From Mactromeris polynyma (taxonomy: Eukaryota > Mollusca > Bivalvia > Venerida > Mactridae): 64,000 nucleotides of DNA. Below the pieces are notes generated by a model. It made no database searches and was not told where the DNA came from. It worked only from the letters and a program-made list of their open reading frames with translations. The position numbers were made by a program, and so were the translations under genes. This document shows, in pieces, positions 25,312 to 36,223 of the stretch (positions are counted from its first letter, which is position 1; each line of letters opens with the position of its first letter). The stretch lies in NCBI GenBank assembly GCA_032209605.1, contig JASFXZ010000018.1:2607904-2671903 (forward strand). The letters are read 5' to 3'.

Positions 25312-25630
25312 GAGTGAGAAACCTCTAAGTAACCATAGATATAGTGTAGTAACCTGGTAACTGGAAATGCAAGGGTCTGTTTTCATACTTTGATAGAATG
25401 AGAAAAGTAACCATTCAGTTCACTTGGTAACCAAAAGTAACTTCAAAGTAACCATATATATAGTGTAGTAACCTGGTCACTGGAAATGCATGAGTAGTTT
25501 TTTCATATTGTGATAGTATGAGAAAAGTTACCAATAATTACAGAGAGTAACCAAAAGTCACTTCAAAGTAACCATAGATATAGTGTAGTAACCTGGTAAC
25601 TGGAAATGCAAGGGTTGTTTTTTCATGAAA
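25312..25630 (+). repeat. Tandem repeat, about 119 bp x 2.7
   Basis: gtaaccatagatatagtgta recurs at about 25,331, 25,450 and 25,569, each followed by gtaacctggtaactggaaat (middle unit 'gtcact'). Units are highly similar, so the array is young. Confidence 0.85.
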
Positions 25631-28516
25631 TTCTTCCCTTTTTTAAGCATTTAGTATACTAGGGTAATGTTGAAGAAATTCTCCAAATTCTCCAAAAGTA
25701 TGAGAAGGTACCAAAGAGATAGAAGAAGTAACCTTCAGTTACCAAAGGAAAGAGTGGGTTACTTATGCACCATTAGGGTCATATATGCAAAGTAAACATA
25801 CAAAAACATTTATTGAATGATGAAATGATTTAATGACATAAGATCGAGTGTGTAAAACCTAATTGCTGTTAAATGTAGAAAAAATAGATATATATATAAA
25901 GTTGTATAAATGAAATTAACTGTCAGCATTGTACTTACACTAAAAAAACAAAATGTTTCGATTATGTCCAATTCGGTTATCGATAATGAAACATGTCCGA
26001 TTATCCATCACTAGTCTCAGTGTGGTTTTATTATATATAGTTCAACAGAAATAGCTATTAATTTATATCATTTTGTTCTGTTGTTTTATAATAGTATTCC
26101 TGATGAAGACTGACAAACTGAAACTCACAATATCAAATCTTTTTAAATGTTATTTCACAGCAAAGTAATCTTTTAATCTATGTTTGTACTAATAATTAGT
26201 ATACTTACTGGCATGCAACATACATTGTACTATGGGAATCGTTTGTGCTTCTACTAAGCGTTTGCTCTATGGTAACATTTTCCATTTGCCTAGCTCCATT
26301 AGCACTGTTTTTAGAACAGACGCCCACTTTGTCTGAAATATATATAGATACTCTTAATGATAGAAGCCACTAGTTGAAATGTATGAATGAAATACAACAA
26401 CAAATTCTATTCAAAAATGAAATCATGCAAATATTTCCATAACACTGGACATTATAATTATGTCATGAGAAAATTCAAGATGAAAAATAGGATGTAAATG
26501 ATCAAATAAGTGTCAGGGGTTCCATTTGACCCTTGTTTGACCCTTAGGATTCTGGCTGAAGGGTCAATTTTTCTCTTTATTGTAGACATTTTGGCCATAT
26601 AATGGCAACGTCTGGTCAAAAATTATCAAAATGACCCTTGAGATTCAGCACCTAGTGGAATCCCCCGAGTGTATAAATATATAAAACAAATGTTAACTGA
26701 CAGTCATGAGCACGCACATAGACCGTATCGCTATTGTGGCGACTATATCAAGCCCATTGCTAAGGGCTCAATAATAATATACTTTTAACATAAAACCACT
26801 CTAAAATGAAGTGCATTAAAGAATGTATTACCCAATTGGTGGGTATATGCTGTTAGAAGATGGCTTCAATGTTTCATAGCTTCAAGAAAAAATTTACCTT
26901 CATTTCAAGTACAGTCCACCAATGTTTCAGCACAATGATTGGTTACATCTTTCAACAATGGTTTTAATACTTCATTGTCTTTCATACATGCAACCTACAT
27001 TTAAAATAATCATGATTAGCTCCAATGCTTTTTACTCACCAGATTTACTTATAAATAGCTTTACTAATATTCCTATGACATGTAAAACATTCTGTACCAA
27101 CAAACATTTTATTTTCTAACAAATATTTTCCTATCATGCTTAATGGTACAAATGTAATAAGAATATTATAGTAAATAGGCCATATAGAACATTAAAATAG
27201 TTAGTTTGAAACTTTCAAGTACCTGTGGTTCATACAGAACATTTGACACAAAATTCAAGTGCTTTTGAAGGATTTACTTCTTATCAGGACTAATGCTTAC
27301 TACCAACTCAATACAAAGTTTAAAAAAGACAAAAGAACATGATTATCAAAAGAAAAGCATAAAAACATGCTTTACAAGATATCTAAACTGACCTAAAAAA
27401 CAGACAACACACTTGATTCCTATATACATCTATGAAGTGAGTCGGTAGTAGACCCTCATTTTCCAGTTATTGATTAGAAATGACATAATATTCTATCAGA
27501 GCAGAAATGTCATAAAATCATGTCTGTCAAATTGTTATTTGACTTAATTAACAGATGAAAATCTTTAAATAACAATTCAATGTAGTTACCTTACACACTG
27601 GAAATATCCTACTCCTCTGGCTGATAAAAGTGATATGTGGGGTCATCCAGATCATAATCCAGATCATAGTCATACATGTATGTCTTTTGTGTTAGAGCTT
27701 GATCATTCAAACTTCACCCTAAGTAAATAACATACATAAATACATAATACATATAGGTCTTATGTTTTACAAACCAAACATTATCAATAACAAGGTGGGC
27801 ATAGTTGTCCTGATTTGCTCACTTTAGTTTCACAGCTCAAACATTACAATCAGACATAATTTTACAAGGAATTAGTATGGGTATAGGCAAAGTGATAACA
27901 CTTCCAAATTTGTCTGATGAATCTTAATAATTTTAACTATCAAGGTTCATCAGAATACACCTACAGAATAATTCGGTTGAATTTTACCAAGCATGGGGAA
28001 TCAGCTTCTGAATCTTTCTATTTGACCAGCTGAATTAGTCTTATGATGGATCAAATTTATTTGAGAAGTTGTAGAAGTTGAGGCTAGGAAGCGTCTGAAT
28101 AACTTTGGGATGTGAGACTTCCTCTCACTAAGCAGAAGCCCAAATGGACCAAAAATACAATGATCCATGACAAGACAAGGCATGAGGAAGCAAAACATAC
28201 ATCATAACAAATACATCATACTACAGGTATAAAGAAATGTGCACTTAGTTACAGAGTGTACTTTACATCCGAGTTACTAACATGATACTAGTACATGATA
28301 CACTGCCTTAGTAGATTTTTGTTGGCCTATCATGTTGTACCAAGAACATAACTCTCAATTACATTGCCATCAGAAATGTAGTGGTTTGGGGTTAGACAGA
28401 TAGACATCAGAACTTTTCCCCTTGATTTACCTCAATGGTAGCAGCGGTGTTTGATAGCACACAGTGGTTGAGCTTCGGAAGGAGGATGTGCAGTGATGTG
28501 GGGTAAGAAGGCTATC

Positions 28517-28585
28517 AGTTTAGCTCAGTCAATAGAGCGCCGTACTAGTATTTCAGGGGTAGTGGGTTCGAGCCCTACCCCTTTA
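28517..28585 (+). repeat. tRNA-like SINE head (1)
   Basis: tttagctcagtcaatagagc is an A-box-like D arm and gtgggttcgagccctac a T arm with B box GGTTCGAGCCC. The acceptor stem is not convincing, so it is most likely a SINE head inside the transposon. Confidence 0.5.
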
Positions 28586-28659
28586 AATTACTTTCATAAT
28601 CACCAGAGTTCATTAACTCTAAAATAATATACATGTGGGAGGAGAAATTGTCATTCTTG

Positions 28660-28717
28660 ATCGAGGCATGAGGGAATCAAACCCAGGTCACCTGGATTAC
28701 AAGTCCAGCGAATTAAA
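28660..28717 (-). repeat. tRNA-like SINE head (2), Thr(UGU)-like
   Basis: On the minus strand, ctggacttgtaatccag forms an anticodon stem-loop with UGU, followed by gggtttgattccc (B box/T arm). The D arm is degraded. It faces the plus-strand copy about 75 bp away. Confidence 0.45.
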
Positions 28718-29101
28718 CACAAATTTAAAGTATCCTTTACACACGTATATTGATCTTCGGAGGGTGGGGTACTGTTAATTTACGAAGCTGACTCCAGTCT
28801 ATCATACATTCTTAAGCGAATTATACAAATACTTGAAATTTGACAACATATTGTTTACGTTCAATACGATAACAATCATTTTGAGAAAATCCCTCTTACC
28901 TGTCTATCACGCATTTTGCAACTGTAGAATCGTTTTGCGCTCCAATACACTATTTTACTTGAATCCACAAAATCACCTCGTCACCGATGTTCACATTTTG
29001 TCAACCGAAACAGTTTTTGTGGCTAGTTTGCGTACACATTTTAGCGATAGCCGTTTATTTAGCAGGCATCACGAAGGCTGTCAGTCTGTTTACAATTGAT
29101 T

Positions 29102-29111
29102 GCGCACGCGC
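29102..29111. promoter_or_regulatory. NRF-1-like GCGCACGCGC near the right end of the 15.4-kb element
   Basis: One mismatch from the GCGCATGCGC palindrome, 33 bp upstream of the transposase-relic ATG (29,069). The transposase gene of the 11.85-kb element has a perfect site at the same place (43,096-43,105). Confidence 0.4.
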
Positions 29112-29349
29112 GGAATTCCAGTGCAAATTTCTGAAACCTCCCATAATCCTCAGCGCTGGTTCTATTTTTAATTTTTATACCGTTAGTAACGCTATAGATT
29201 TTGCGAAGGAAAAATGTTAAAAACTGGCGTAATTTCATAACTTTTCGATCATTTTAATCATTCAATTATCTTATTTTACTGTCATCGAACGAACAAGACG
29301 ATAAAAATCGGTTTTTGAAACAATTTATTGATTTTTTTGCAATTTAGAA

Positions 29350-29366
29350 TCTGGAGTCGAGTCCCT
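29350..29366 (-). repeat. Right TIR of the 15.4-kb element
   Basis: TCTGGAGTCGAGTCCCT, the exact reverse complement of the left TIR, followed by TTAA. Confidence 0.85.
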
Positions 29367-29370
29367 TTAA

Positions 29371-29900
29371 TATGTTTGAGATATAAGTAAAAACGGTTTT
29401 ATTTCTCTTCAATGATAATAATAATAGTAATAATAATAATAAACTTTATTTATTGAAAGTAACTCCTTAAGCTATGAACATAAAAACATACATACATAAA
29501 CATCTTTGCTATGTTCTTTGCCTTATTATAATAGTCATTCATATACTACGGCCTGCTTACACTTCCTACCACTTGTTCATTCGGGTAGCATTTTATAGTT
29601 CTCTCAGGTGTCACTTTTAAGCTATCATTTACATTAAATTACACTATTTTTCTAACTTTCAAAAAGTCTAAACTCATTTTACATTCACACATTGCTTGTT
29701 TAATTCAGTGTGTGATGCTGAATGTCTGTTTGTCCACTGACATGTTAATTACACTGAAGTGATCTCACATTTTGACATGATATGCAAAATCATTTAGTGA
29801 TTATTATTATTTTTAATTCTTAGTGAATACTAATTATGTTAATTTGTCGGTATTTCATTATTTATTTCTACGGTGATAATGATTGTGATTTATATAAATA
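29371..29900 (+). repeat. 353-bp tandem repeat, rest of unit 2 and unit 3
   Basis: After the element's right TTAA the host repeat resumes with tatgtttgagatataagtaa; later cacattgcttgtttaattca and cagtgtgtgatgctgaatg match unit 1, and a further attatttatttctacgg occurs at about 29,868. A (TAA)n stretch lies at 29,416-29,440. Confidence 0.7.
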
Positions 29901-30831
29901 TGTTTAAATCAATGTTTGCCTTTTCAGATGCATAATGTTGTCTTAATTTACATGCATGATGTTTATTATCATGAAAGTTTTCCAGACTATCAATTTCTAT
30001 TTATATTTTACTGTCCATACAAAAACTAGTCTGTTCCTTATTTAATTCCTCATAAACTACTAATAAAACTACAAATGTACTTCATATACATTAATATATA
30101 GTTGCACATTAAAGCATAATAAACACATACTGTTAGTTTAAATTAGCTTTGTTCTATTTCATTTTGTTCAAGCCGTGCACACATCTTTGCTGCATCAGGC
30201 AGCAATTTTTTACTTGTATACACATGTTTACTGTCCTACATTTGGGACATTAGCGAGTCGTTGTAAGCGGCTCGCTGAATGGCTGTAGAAATGTCGACTC
30301 GCCTGTCTAAATATAGAAAATATCAGTTGTGCGGGAGTTATAAAGCAGGTATCGGAATAAGCGCCCGATGCTAAAGGAGAGTATCTCTGACTAGGACCAG
30401 ACTGTCGCGGTATCCATCATGTCTGTTTTTACGGTGGACATTATAGTTGGAGTTGGGTGATAGGATCTCCGTTTCACTGATGGGATTGAGCCATAATTCA
30501 CATGAACATATCCCATCGAATATCACAGATTAAATGAAGTTCCAAAAGTCAGGTTTTCCTTTGAGGTACCGACAATTCACTATATTTAGGCTATCAACTT
30601 ATGCAGCTTGCAGTACGATTTCTTTAAAGAACTTGTTCAAAGAAGTAGAAACACGTTATATTCGACCCCTTTTACAATTGCAGAAAGACCTACAACCAGT
30701 GCTTTTTATGGTATTTAATTTATATAATAATAACTTGGCTCTCTATTTATATGAAAGTCAACATTAAATATTTAAACAAGTTCCATGGTGATAAAGTTGA
30801 AGCTTCAGGACGAATTCAAGCAGTGTCACAT

Positions 30832-31186
30832 CACGCCCCTCCAAACATGCGCATTTCCTCCAAATTGAGAACAGTGTAAGCGAAATTCACATAATTATAT
30901 TTTAGCAAAACTCATTTCTCTTACCGACGTATCCAACAAATGGAGCGAAAGATGACTGAACGGACGTGGGTTGATTTATATAGGTATTGTATCTTTGGCT
31001 ATTTTGTTGGAATTTTATAAAATATATTCACCGAATATGACGTTTTCTCAATTTCTGGCACTGACCTGCGAAAGTTGAAGAAGTTCTAGCGCCACCAAGG
31101 AATCAATTTACAAACTCAGACTGGGTTCTGCATCTAGAACAAGATGGTTCTCAATTTGGAGGAAAAGCGTGTGTTTGGAGGGCGTG
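30832..31186. mobile_element. 355-bp MITE with ~40-bp TIRs and CACAT duplication
   Basis: Left end cacgcccctccaaacatgcg...cctccaaattgagaac (30,832-30,872) is the near-complement of the right end (31,147-31,186), with a few mismatches. The 5-bp CACAT occurs at 30,827-30,831 and 31,187-31,191. It has no coding capacity. The superfamily is not assigned. Confidence 0.75.
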
Positions 31187-31463
31187 CACATTAATGTTTT
31201 TAGCGATTAAGTGTGAGGTTAACAAGCTGTTTAATCGATTTAAACCCCCAGTATTTTACTGACAGTTCCAAAGCTGTAAATCGTTGTTATGGTTATTAGT
31301 TCTATGTTTGTTTTAGATGTATGTTCATTTTTCCTTTCCCCATGTGAAATTCTTTCACTTGATTATAGTGTTCATGTTATTTTCTCCCCACTTTCGGCAT
31401 ATTGTTGTCCGGCCACAAAGACTCCAAATAGGCAGCCGATCTAGTTTGTTAAGGAAATATTAA

Positions 31464-31480
31464 AGCTACATACCATGATT
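31464..31480 (+). repeat. Left TIR of the 11.85-kb element
   Basis: AGCTACATACCATGATT, preceded by TTAA at 31,460-31,463. Confidence 0.9.
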
Positions 31481-31633
31481 TTTCCACTTTTCCTATGGCT
31501 TTATTTGTATTTCAGACTACCTAAATGAAAGTTTTCCGCTTCACAAAGGCGTCATTAAGTTGTTTTTTGCGATTTCACGAATAGTGCGTCGATCTATTTA
31601 TAGACATAGAATCTGTAATTTCGGAAAATCCCG

Positions 31634-31641
31634 TGACGTCA
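31634..31641. promoter_or_regulatory. CRE/ATF palindrome upstream of the P2X7-domain gene
   Basis: TGACGTCA lies 30 bp before the ATG at 31,672, between the left TIR and the coding start, so it travels with the element. Confidence 0.5.
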
Positions 31642-33064
31642 CCGCGCGTTCATTCGGAATTTCAAAACAAGATGTCTTCCACAAGCAGTACGTCGGACGC
31701 TTCGGTAAGAAATTTCTGGTTTTTTGATTAAAATACAAATGCATCCGTCGTTTATTTAGATGTTAATGGGAGAAAATATATCAAGTATGAGTACGCGTAG
31801 CGAAAATGAGCATATAAAAGAGGCATTTTACAAGATTACGTCTAAAATGGTCTCAAACTTGGGAATGGGGGCCCCCAATGGGGAAATTAAATTGTCAATA
31901 TTTAGTTATTGACAGCGTGTGACAGATACGATCTAAGAGTTTTTGTACATTGTTATGGTCTTCAAATTGATCATATACATTACGATTAAGCGCCTATCAC
32001 TAATTATGTGAATAAATAAGTGTAAACAACGGCAGGAAACAGCAGATTAATAAATCTAGGTCTAGATTATCACGTTACAGGCTACAGCAACTGCAGATTC
32101 TATTTGTCTTTCTTAGAACCGCCATGGACTAGAAACATATGTTTATGTCTTAATTCCGCCATAAATAATTATTTTTTTATTTATTTTACACACGGGTTTA
32201 TAATGCAAAAATAGGTAATTAATATACATGTATATGTATATAAAAGGTTTACTGGAAAATTCGCAAAAATAACTCACTAGATCTACAACAGTAATAAATA
32301 TAGATATTTTCATTCCATTTGTTTTTTTATTTATTATGACAGAAGACAAGTATACTGTTAGTTGAGTCTATAGGATATTATCCTTATTTCGTCTCTCCAT
32401 TTTCAAAGCATAAATCTGCAATTTTTAATTGATGTATCTAAGCATTTTAATCTCTGTATAAATTAGATTTAATTCAAGGTAAGATTTTCAACTACTTTCA
32501 GAGTGGTGAAATTATGGATGACACTCCAGTGACACGAAGAGGTCGAGGCAGAAAGAGAGGTTTAAGCAGAGCAGGGATTCTAGTTGAGGTGGGAGTAGAG
32601 GTAGAAGTAGGGATCCGAGTAGAGGTGGAAGAAGAGGCGGACGGAGAGGTGGTGGTAGAGGTGCTGGAACTTCGAAAGGCAAGTCAGTAGATGTTACTGA
32701 CAAGCAGCGAGTAGAAGAAATGTGGGAACAGAGAAAGACACAAATGAAGGCAAGTATGACAATAAGATTATCGGATAGACATATATTTTCTATTTCTCTT
32801 CTCTTTCTTCACAATATATCCAGTGACAATATAGACTTGAAAATTAAGTGTACAAATTGTATTCACATCATACTGAGCTAAATCTTGTTTGTATATATAT
32901 ATGAGAAATAAAGTGTTTTAGCTATAAATTTTCTAGATAAATGACAGTATTCAATGAACACTGGTAACTAGTCATTTTTGCGTAATATTGGAAATGAAGA
33001 GATTAGGGATGGTGGTTACAGAATAAGTCTGTATCTTATATTACATACAGATGACATTTATTTA

Positions 33065-33133
33065 GCTGCCAAGGTCCAGTGGTTAGTACACTGGACTTGT
33101 AACCAATCGATCCGAGTTCGAATGTTGCCCTTC
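33065..33133 (+). repeat. tRNA-Thr-like SINE head in the P2X7-gene intron
   Basis: ccaaggtccagtggttagta (A box/D arm), ctggacttgtaaccaa (anticodon loop with UGU) and tccgagttcgaatgttgcc (B box/T arm). Lies in the 32,750-33,588 intron. Confidence 0.6.
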
Positions 33134-33311
33134 AATGAAAAGTTGGCAAAAATGTTAAATTTCCACCACATGTGGAGGAGTTGTCGGCTACTTGTGGAAG
33201 GACAATCCTGGTAAATACAGTCCAGGAAAACTGGTTAGGTGAAATATCGTTGAAAAATGGCATTACACCCTCTGAATCTGATAATAAGTTACAAGTTACA
33301 CATTTAAGTTA

Positions 33312-33507
33312 TACAGTCAAACCTGTCTGTAAATACCACCCATGGGAACAGCAAAATGTGGTCTTTGTTTACAGGTGGTCTCTATTAACAGATTAAATAT
33401 CATTGAAAATGGTCTGATGGGAGATAAAATTGGTGGTCTTTGCTGACAGGTTTTGCAATAGTGGTCTTTGTTCACAGGTGGTCTTTAACCCAGGTTTGAC
33501 TGTATGT
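33312..33507 (+). mobile_element. 196-bp MITE, TIR CAGTCAAACCTG, TA duplication
   Basis: It begins TACAGTCAAACCTG and ends CAGGTTTGACTGTA; the outer TA pair is the likely target duplication (Tc1/mariner type). The interior repeats 'gtggtctttgtt-acaggtggtct' phrases. Related copies lie at 34,081-34,263, 35,385-35,558, 40,071-40,247 and 10,425-10,494. Confidence 0.75.
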
Positions 33508-34080
33508 ACTCAACAGATTGTGCATTTGACTCTTGAGATTGCATCATTTACATACATTTTTCGAAGGCCGTTTGTTTTCACCTTTCAGAATGTTGTTGCC
33601 AATCTGACCAGGGACAACTTGAACAGCTTAGTGTTGAAGCTGATAGAGCGGGAGCCAGGATTGGTCTTTGACCTGTGTGTATCTTAAGAAGAGACCCACC
33701 AACCACCACCATGTGGATCCAGTGCTCCATCGTGGTGCAGGTGTGGCAATTGCCAAACAATGCCTACAATTTTGGAGAGCAAGTGCTGTGGATGTTTGCT
33801 GCAAAACTGCATTTCCACAAGAGACGTATGTTACATTTTCTACTTGTCTGAACAAATAGGTGTGCCTTAGCCATTATTCGATGCAATTGTCTTTGTCTGA
33901 TTGGGTGATAATTATCATTTGTGTCTCTTCCATTAAATTATAATATTTACCTAGAAAATTGATTTATTTCAGAGAAGCTTGTGTTGTTTTACGGACAATT
34001 CTTTCATATTCTTGCTATTTAGGTCAATGATGCAGACTTCTACTGCCTTGGCAACCAAAGCATATAATTAATAGCATAAA

Positions 34081-34263
34081 TACAGTTGAACTTGTCTGTA
34101 AATTCCACTTATGAGAAGGACCAATTGTGGTCTTTGTTGAGTGGTGGTCTTTATTCAGAGGTCATACTATATTCGAATGTTGGTTATTTGGAGACCAAAA
34201 TGGTGGTCTTCACTGACAAATGGTCATTATTCAAAGAGAGTCGCCAACACAGGTTTGACTGTA
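34081..34263 (+). mobile_element. MITE copy, CAGTCAAACCTG family
   Basis: TACAGTTGAACTTG at the left and CACAGGTTTGACTGTA at the right, with gtggtctttgttgagtggtg inside. Lies in the last intron of the P2X7-domain gene. Confidence 0.7.
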
Positions 34264-35384
34264 GTTGTATATTATTACAAAACAAACATTTTGACAAATA
34301 AGTTATCCTTATTATCAAGTAGAAATATCTAATAAAGTGTTTTTGTTTCAGCAAATGCAGCGCCTGATTCTGGATCCAGAGGTCTTGGTACTGGGTCAGA
34401 GGTATTACAGGGAAATGTTGGGAAGGCACAGGCAGAGAGTGGAAGACGCCAACAAGATGTACAGACATTCTGCCTACAGAAATTTTACATTATGGCGGCA
34501 TGGGCGTCTTGGGGCTGGAAATAGGAGAGTTATTCCCAGCTGCTGTGTTCTTAAAATTCGGGAAACTTTTACCAGTGCCACTGGACAATATACTGTTTTT
34601 TTGCCGAATCGTTTTATGTAGTGCTACTGTATTCAAATTGAACATTATTTGTATCTTTTCGGTGTATCAATTTAACTAATTTGTGTATTTACAATTTGGG
34701 TTTCTTCTATCATGAAAGCAGAATTCATGTCATATTTATTTGATAAAGTAACATATATATATATGTAAACTATTACTTGCCAACATTGACACAAGACAAC
34801 CTTTTATGCAGATTAATATTTAGTGCTTTTGCACAGGCTGTTTTTTAATCATCCGTTATGGATTTGGCATTGTACAATTTAGTCAGCAGACTACATACTG
34901 TTATTACATATGAATGCATTTAACCGCATGCTATTTCTGTAACCTTGTACAGGGAATATACCGAGTATGTTCAATAAATTATTATAATTAAAATGGGAGT
35001 TCAGCTGTCTTATGTCAATGCTGGCTAGTAATAGGAAGAAGAAAGCATACATAAATGATATTCAGTTATTTTGATGGTTTCACATCCTTTCATGTATTGT
35101 AGCAAGGTAATATAAGACAGTAAGACGCACATTCCATACAAGTGCAATTTAGCAAATCAAAGAAGTTGAATGCTTATGTATGTGCATGTGCCCATTATGA
35201 CAGCTGAATTGTTACACTCTATTTTTTCGTGATGTGTAAAAAACATGAATATTTTAACGTAACCATTCATAATATAAAATGAGACCGTTTTCTGTAAATA
35301 TTAAAGCAGTTATATAGTAGTTACTTATTAATATTAAGCTCGTTGATACTTCTCACATAATATGTGAATTTGATTATACAATAT

Positions 35385-35558
35385 GCCACCTGCGAACAAA
35401 GACCACTATTGCAAAACCTGTCTGCAAAGACCACCAATTTTATCTCCCATCAGACCATTTTTTTCAGTGATATTTAATCTGTTAATGGAGACCACCTGTA
35501 AACAAAGACCACATTTTGCTGTTCCCATGGGTGGTCTTTACAGACAGGTTTGACTGTA
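35385..35558 (-). mobile_element. MITE copy, CAGTCAAACCTG family, reverse orientation
   Basis: It contains aaagaccactattgcaaaac and ends gacaggtttgactgta; the text is the reverse complement of most of 33,312-33,507. Confidence 0.7.
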
Positions 35559-36223
35559 TATATTTTGAAATATTTGTAGGTAAGACTTTGTCTGTTCGCA
35601 TTCAGTGTAAGTGCAGATTTTGGTTGTCCGGAGTTGAAGCTACTGAGAATAAATCCTCCATTGTGTTTCTTTACTCTGAATTGTAAATTGCTAAGTAGGT
35701 AATTGCCACATAACGTTCCATTTAAATTACTAGGCTAAAAGGCACTGTGTCATCATATCTTTTTTATTCAGTACTTGTATTGTCACATGTTAGGTTTTAC
35801 AAAATACATGCTACCATATTCATATTCAAAAATTGTTAAAATGAAAATTGTTGATGTGGAAGGCAATATTGATTTTTAAGCTTACATTATTTTCATTACA
35901 ATTCTGTGTCCAAATATACAAATATATGCAAGAAATGTTCAGAATTAATGATGTACATACTCACGGAAATAAACATGTTTGAAGTAAACCAGCTGTGTGA
36001 TTTTGTGACAATGTTTGATTTGCTGACATGCTTAACAGAAGTAATTAAACAGTTATATTCAGAGCAAGGTACAAAGTTTATCCAGGTTATAGAATACAGA
36101 CAAACACAACACTAGACACAATATTGATACCTTAATAACGGTTCCGGCAGTTTTGTCTGCCTTTGCAAGGCATCAACAGTCATGCAATAATTTACCAAGT
36201 CACAATAAAATTTATCAGGCACT

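Larger units (their letters stand above)
26209..29069 (-). pseudogene. Transposase relic of the 15.4-kb element (scattered exons)
   Basis: First exon 29,069-28,900: ATG, then 56 codons and 2 nt, with in-frame stops; it keeps HKNCF and a W..VK...G.ND.TVAK pattern matching RWNAIKSEINAKTNGEVTK in exon 1 of the transposase at 36,224-43,061, and both exons end in phase 2. Exon 27,711-27,613 (phase 2 to 2, like exon 4 of the other gene) reads DYDLDYDLDDPTYHFYQPEE. Exon 26,994-26,898 reads VLKPLLKDVTNH, matching DLRPWVPDIINH of exon 9, with a TGA. An open exon 26,332-26,209 (acceptor tttcag, donor CCA|GTAAGT) is Ser/Thr/Asn-rich and may belong here or to another gene. The central catalytic exons were not found. 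Confidence 0.5.
13933..29366. mobile_element. 15.4-kb TTAA-flanked DNA transposon (decayed), Kolobok-like
   Basis: The ends are AGGGACTCGACTCCAGA at 13,933 and its exact reverse complement ending at 29,366 (17-bp perfect TIR). Both ends abut TTAA (13,929-13,932 and 29,367-29,370). The uninterrupted tandem unit at 13,561-13,600 shows the empty site ...actg-TTAA-tatg..., so TTAA is a true target duplication. Inside are a broken P2X7-intracellular-domain gene (left, +), transposase exon relics (right, -) and much later insertion and satellite material. TTAA duplication fits the Kolobok and piggyBac superfamilies; homology of the transposase relics to the element at 31,464 favours Kolobok-like. 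The superfamily name is inference. Confidence 0.8.
31672..34621 (+). pseudogene. P2X7 intracellular (ballast) domain protein, RGG N-terminus; recently broken
   Basis: Four exons: 31,672-31,704 (ATG, Ser/Thr-rich), 32,502-32,749, 33,589-33,825 and 34,352-34,621, all phase 0. Exon 2 is Arg/Gly-rich (RRGRGRKRG, then RGGRRGGRRGGGRG) and ends MWEQRKTQMK. Exon 3 has a helical LTRDNLNSLVLKLIEREPG part, then PSWCRCGNCQTMPT...KCC...NCI, the Cys-rich zinc-binding region of the P2X7 cytoplasmic domain. Exon 4 has [29 protein letters not shown] and NRRVIPSCC, and ends in [11 protein letters not shown], all typical of that domain; no P2X channel region is present. Exon 2 is 248 nt, one short of the required length (frameshift after KRG), and in-frame stops occur at 32,585 (CGA to TGA likely) and 33,685 (CAA to TAA likely). 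Intron 2 uses a GC donor (AAG|GCAAGT). The rest is well conserved, so inactivation looks recent. The role in the transposon is unknown; nucleic-acid or zinc binding is a guess from the RGG and Cys motifs. Confidence 0.85.

Noticed and set aside
26514..26675. Possible small inverted-repeat element (ggggttccatttgaccc ... gtggaatccccc)
   Set aside because: Arms match only over about 10 bp with offsets; no target duplication could be set.
28001..28198. 65-codon minus-strand frame
   Set aside because: Considered as a transposase exon, but it shows no match to any exon of the other element and lacks a clear acceptor.
32512..32703. Pro/Leu-rich minus-strand frame
   Set aside because: It is the complement of the Arg/Gly-rich exon of the P2X7-domain gene.
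33430..33860. Alternative frames over the third P2X7-domain exon
   Set aside because: The true frame gives PSWCRCGNCQTMPT and ends at a GT donor; the other frames are shadows or run through the splice sites.
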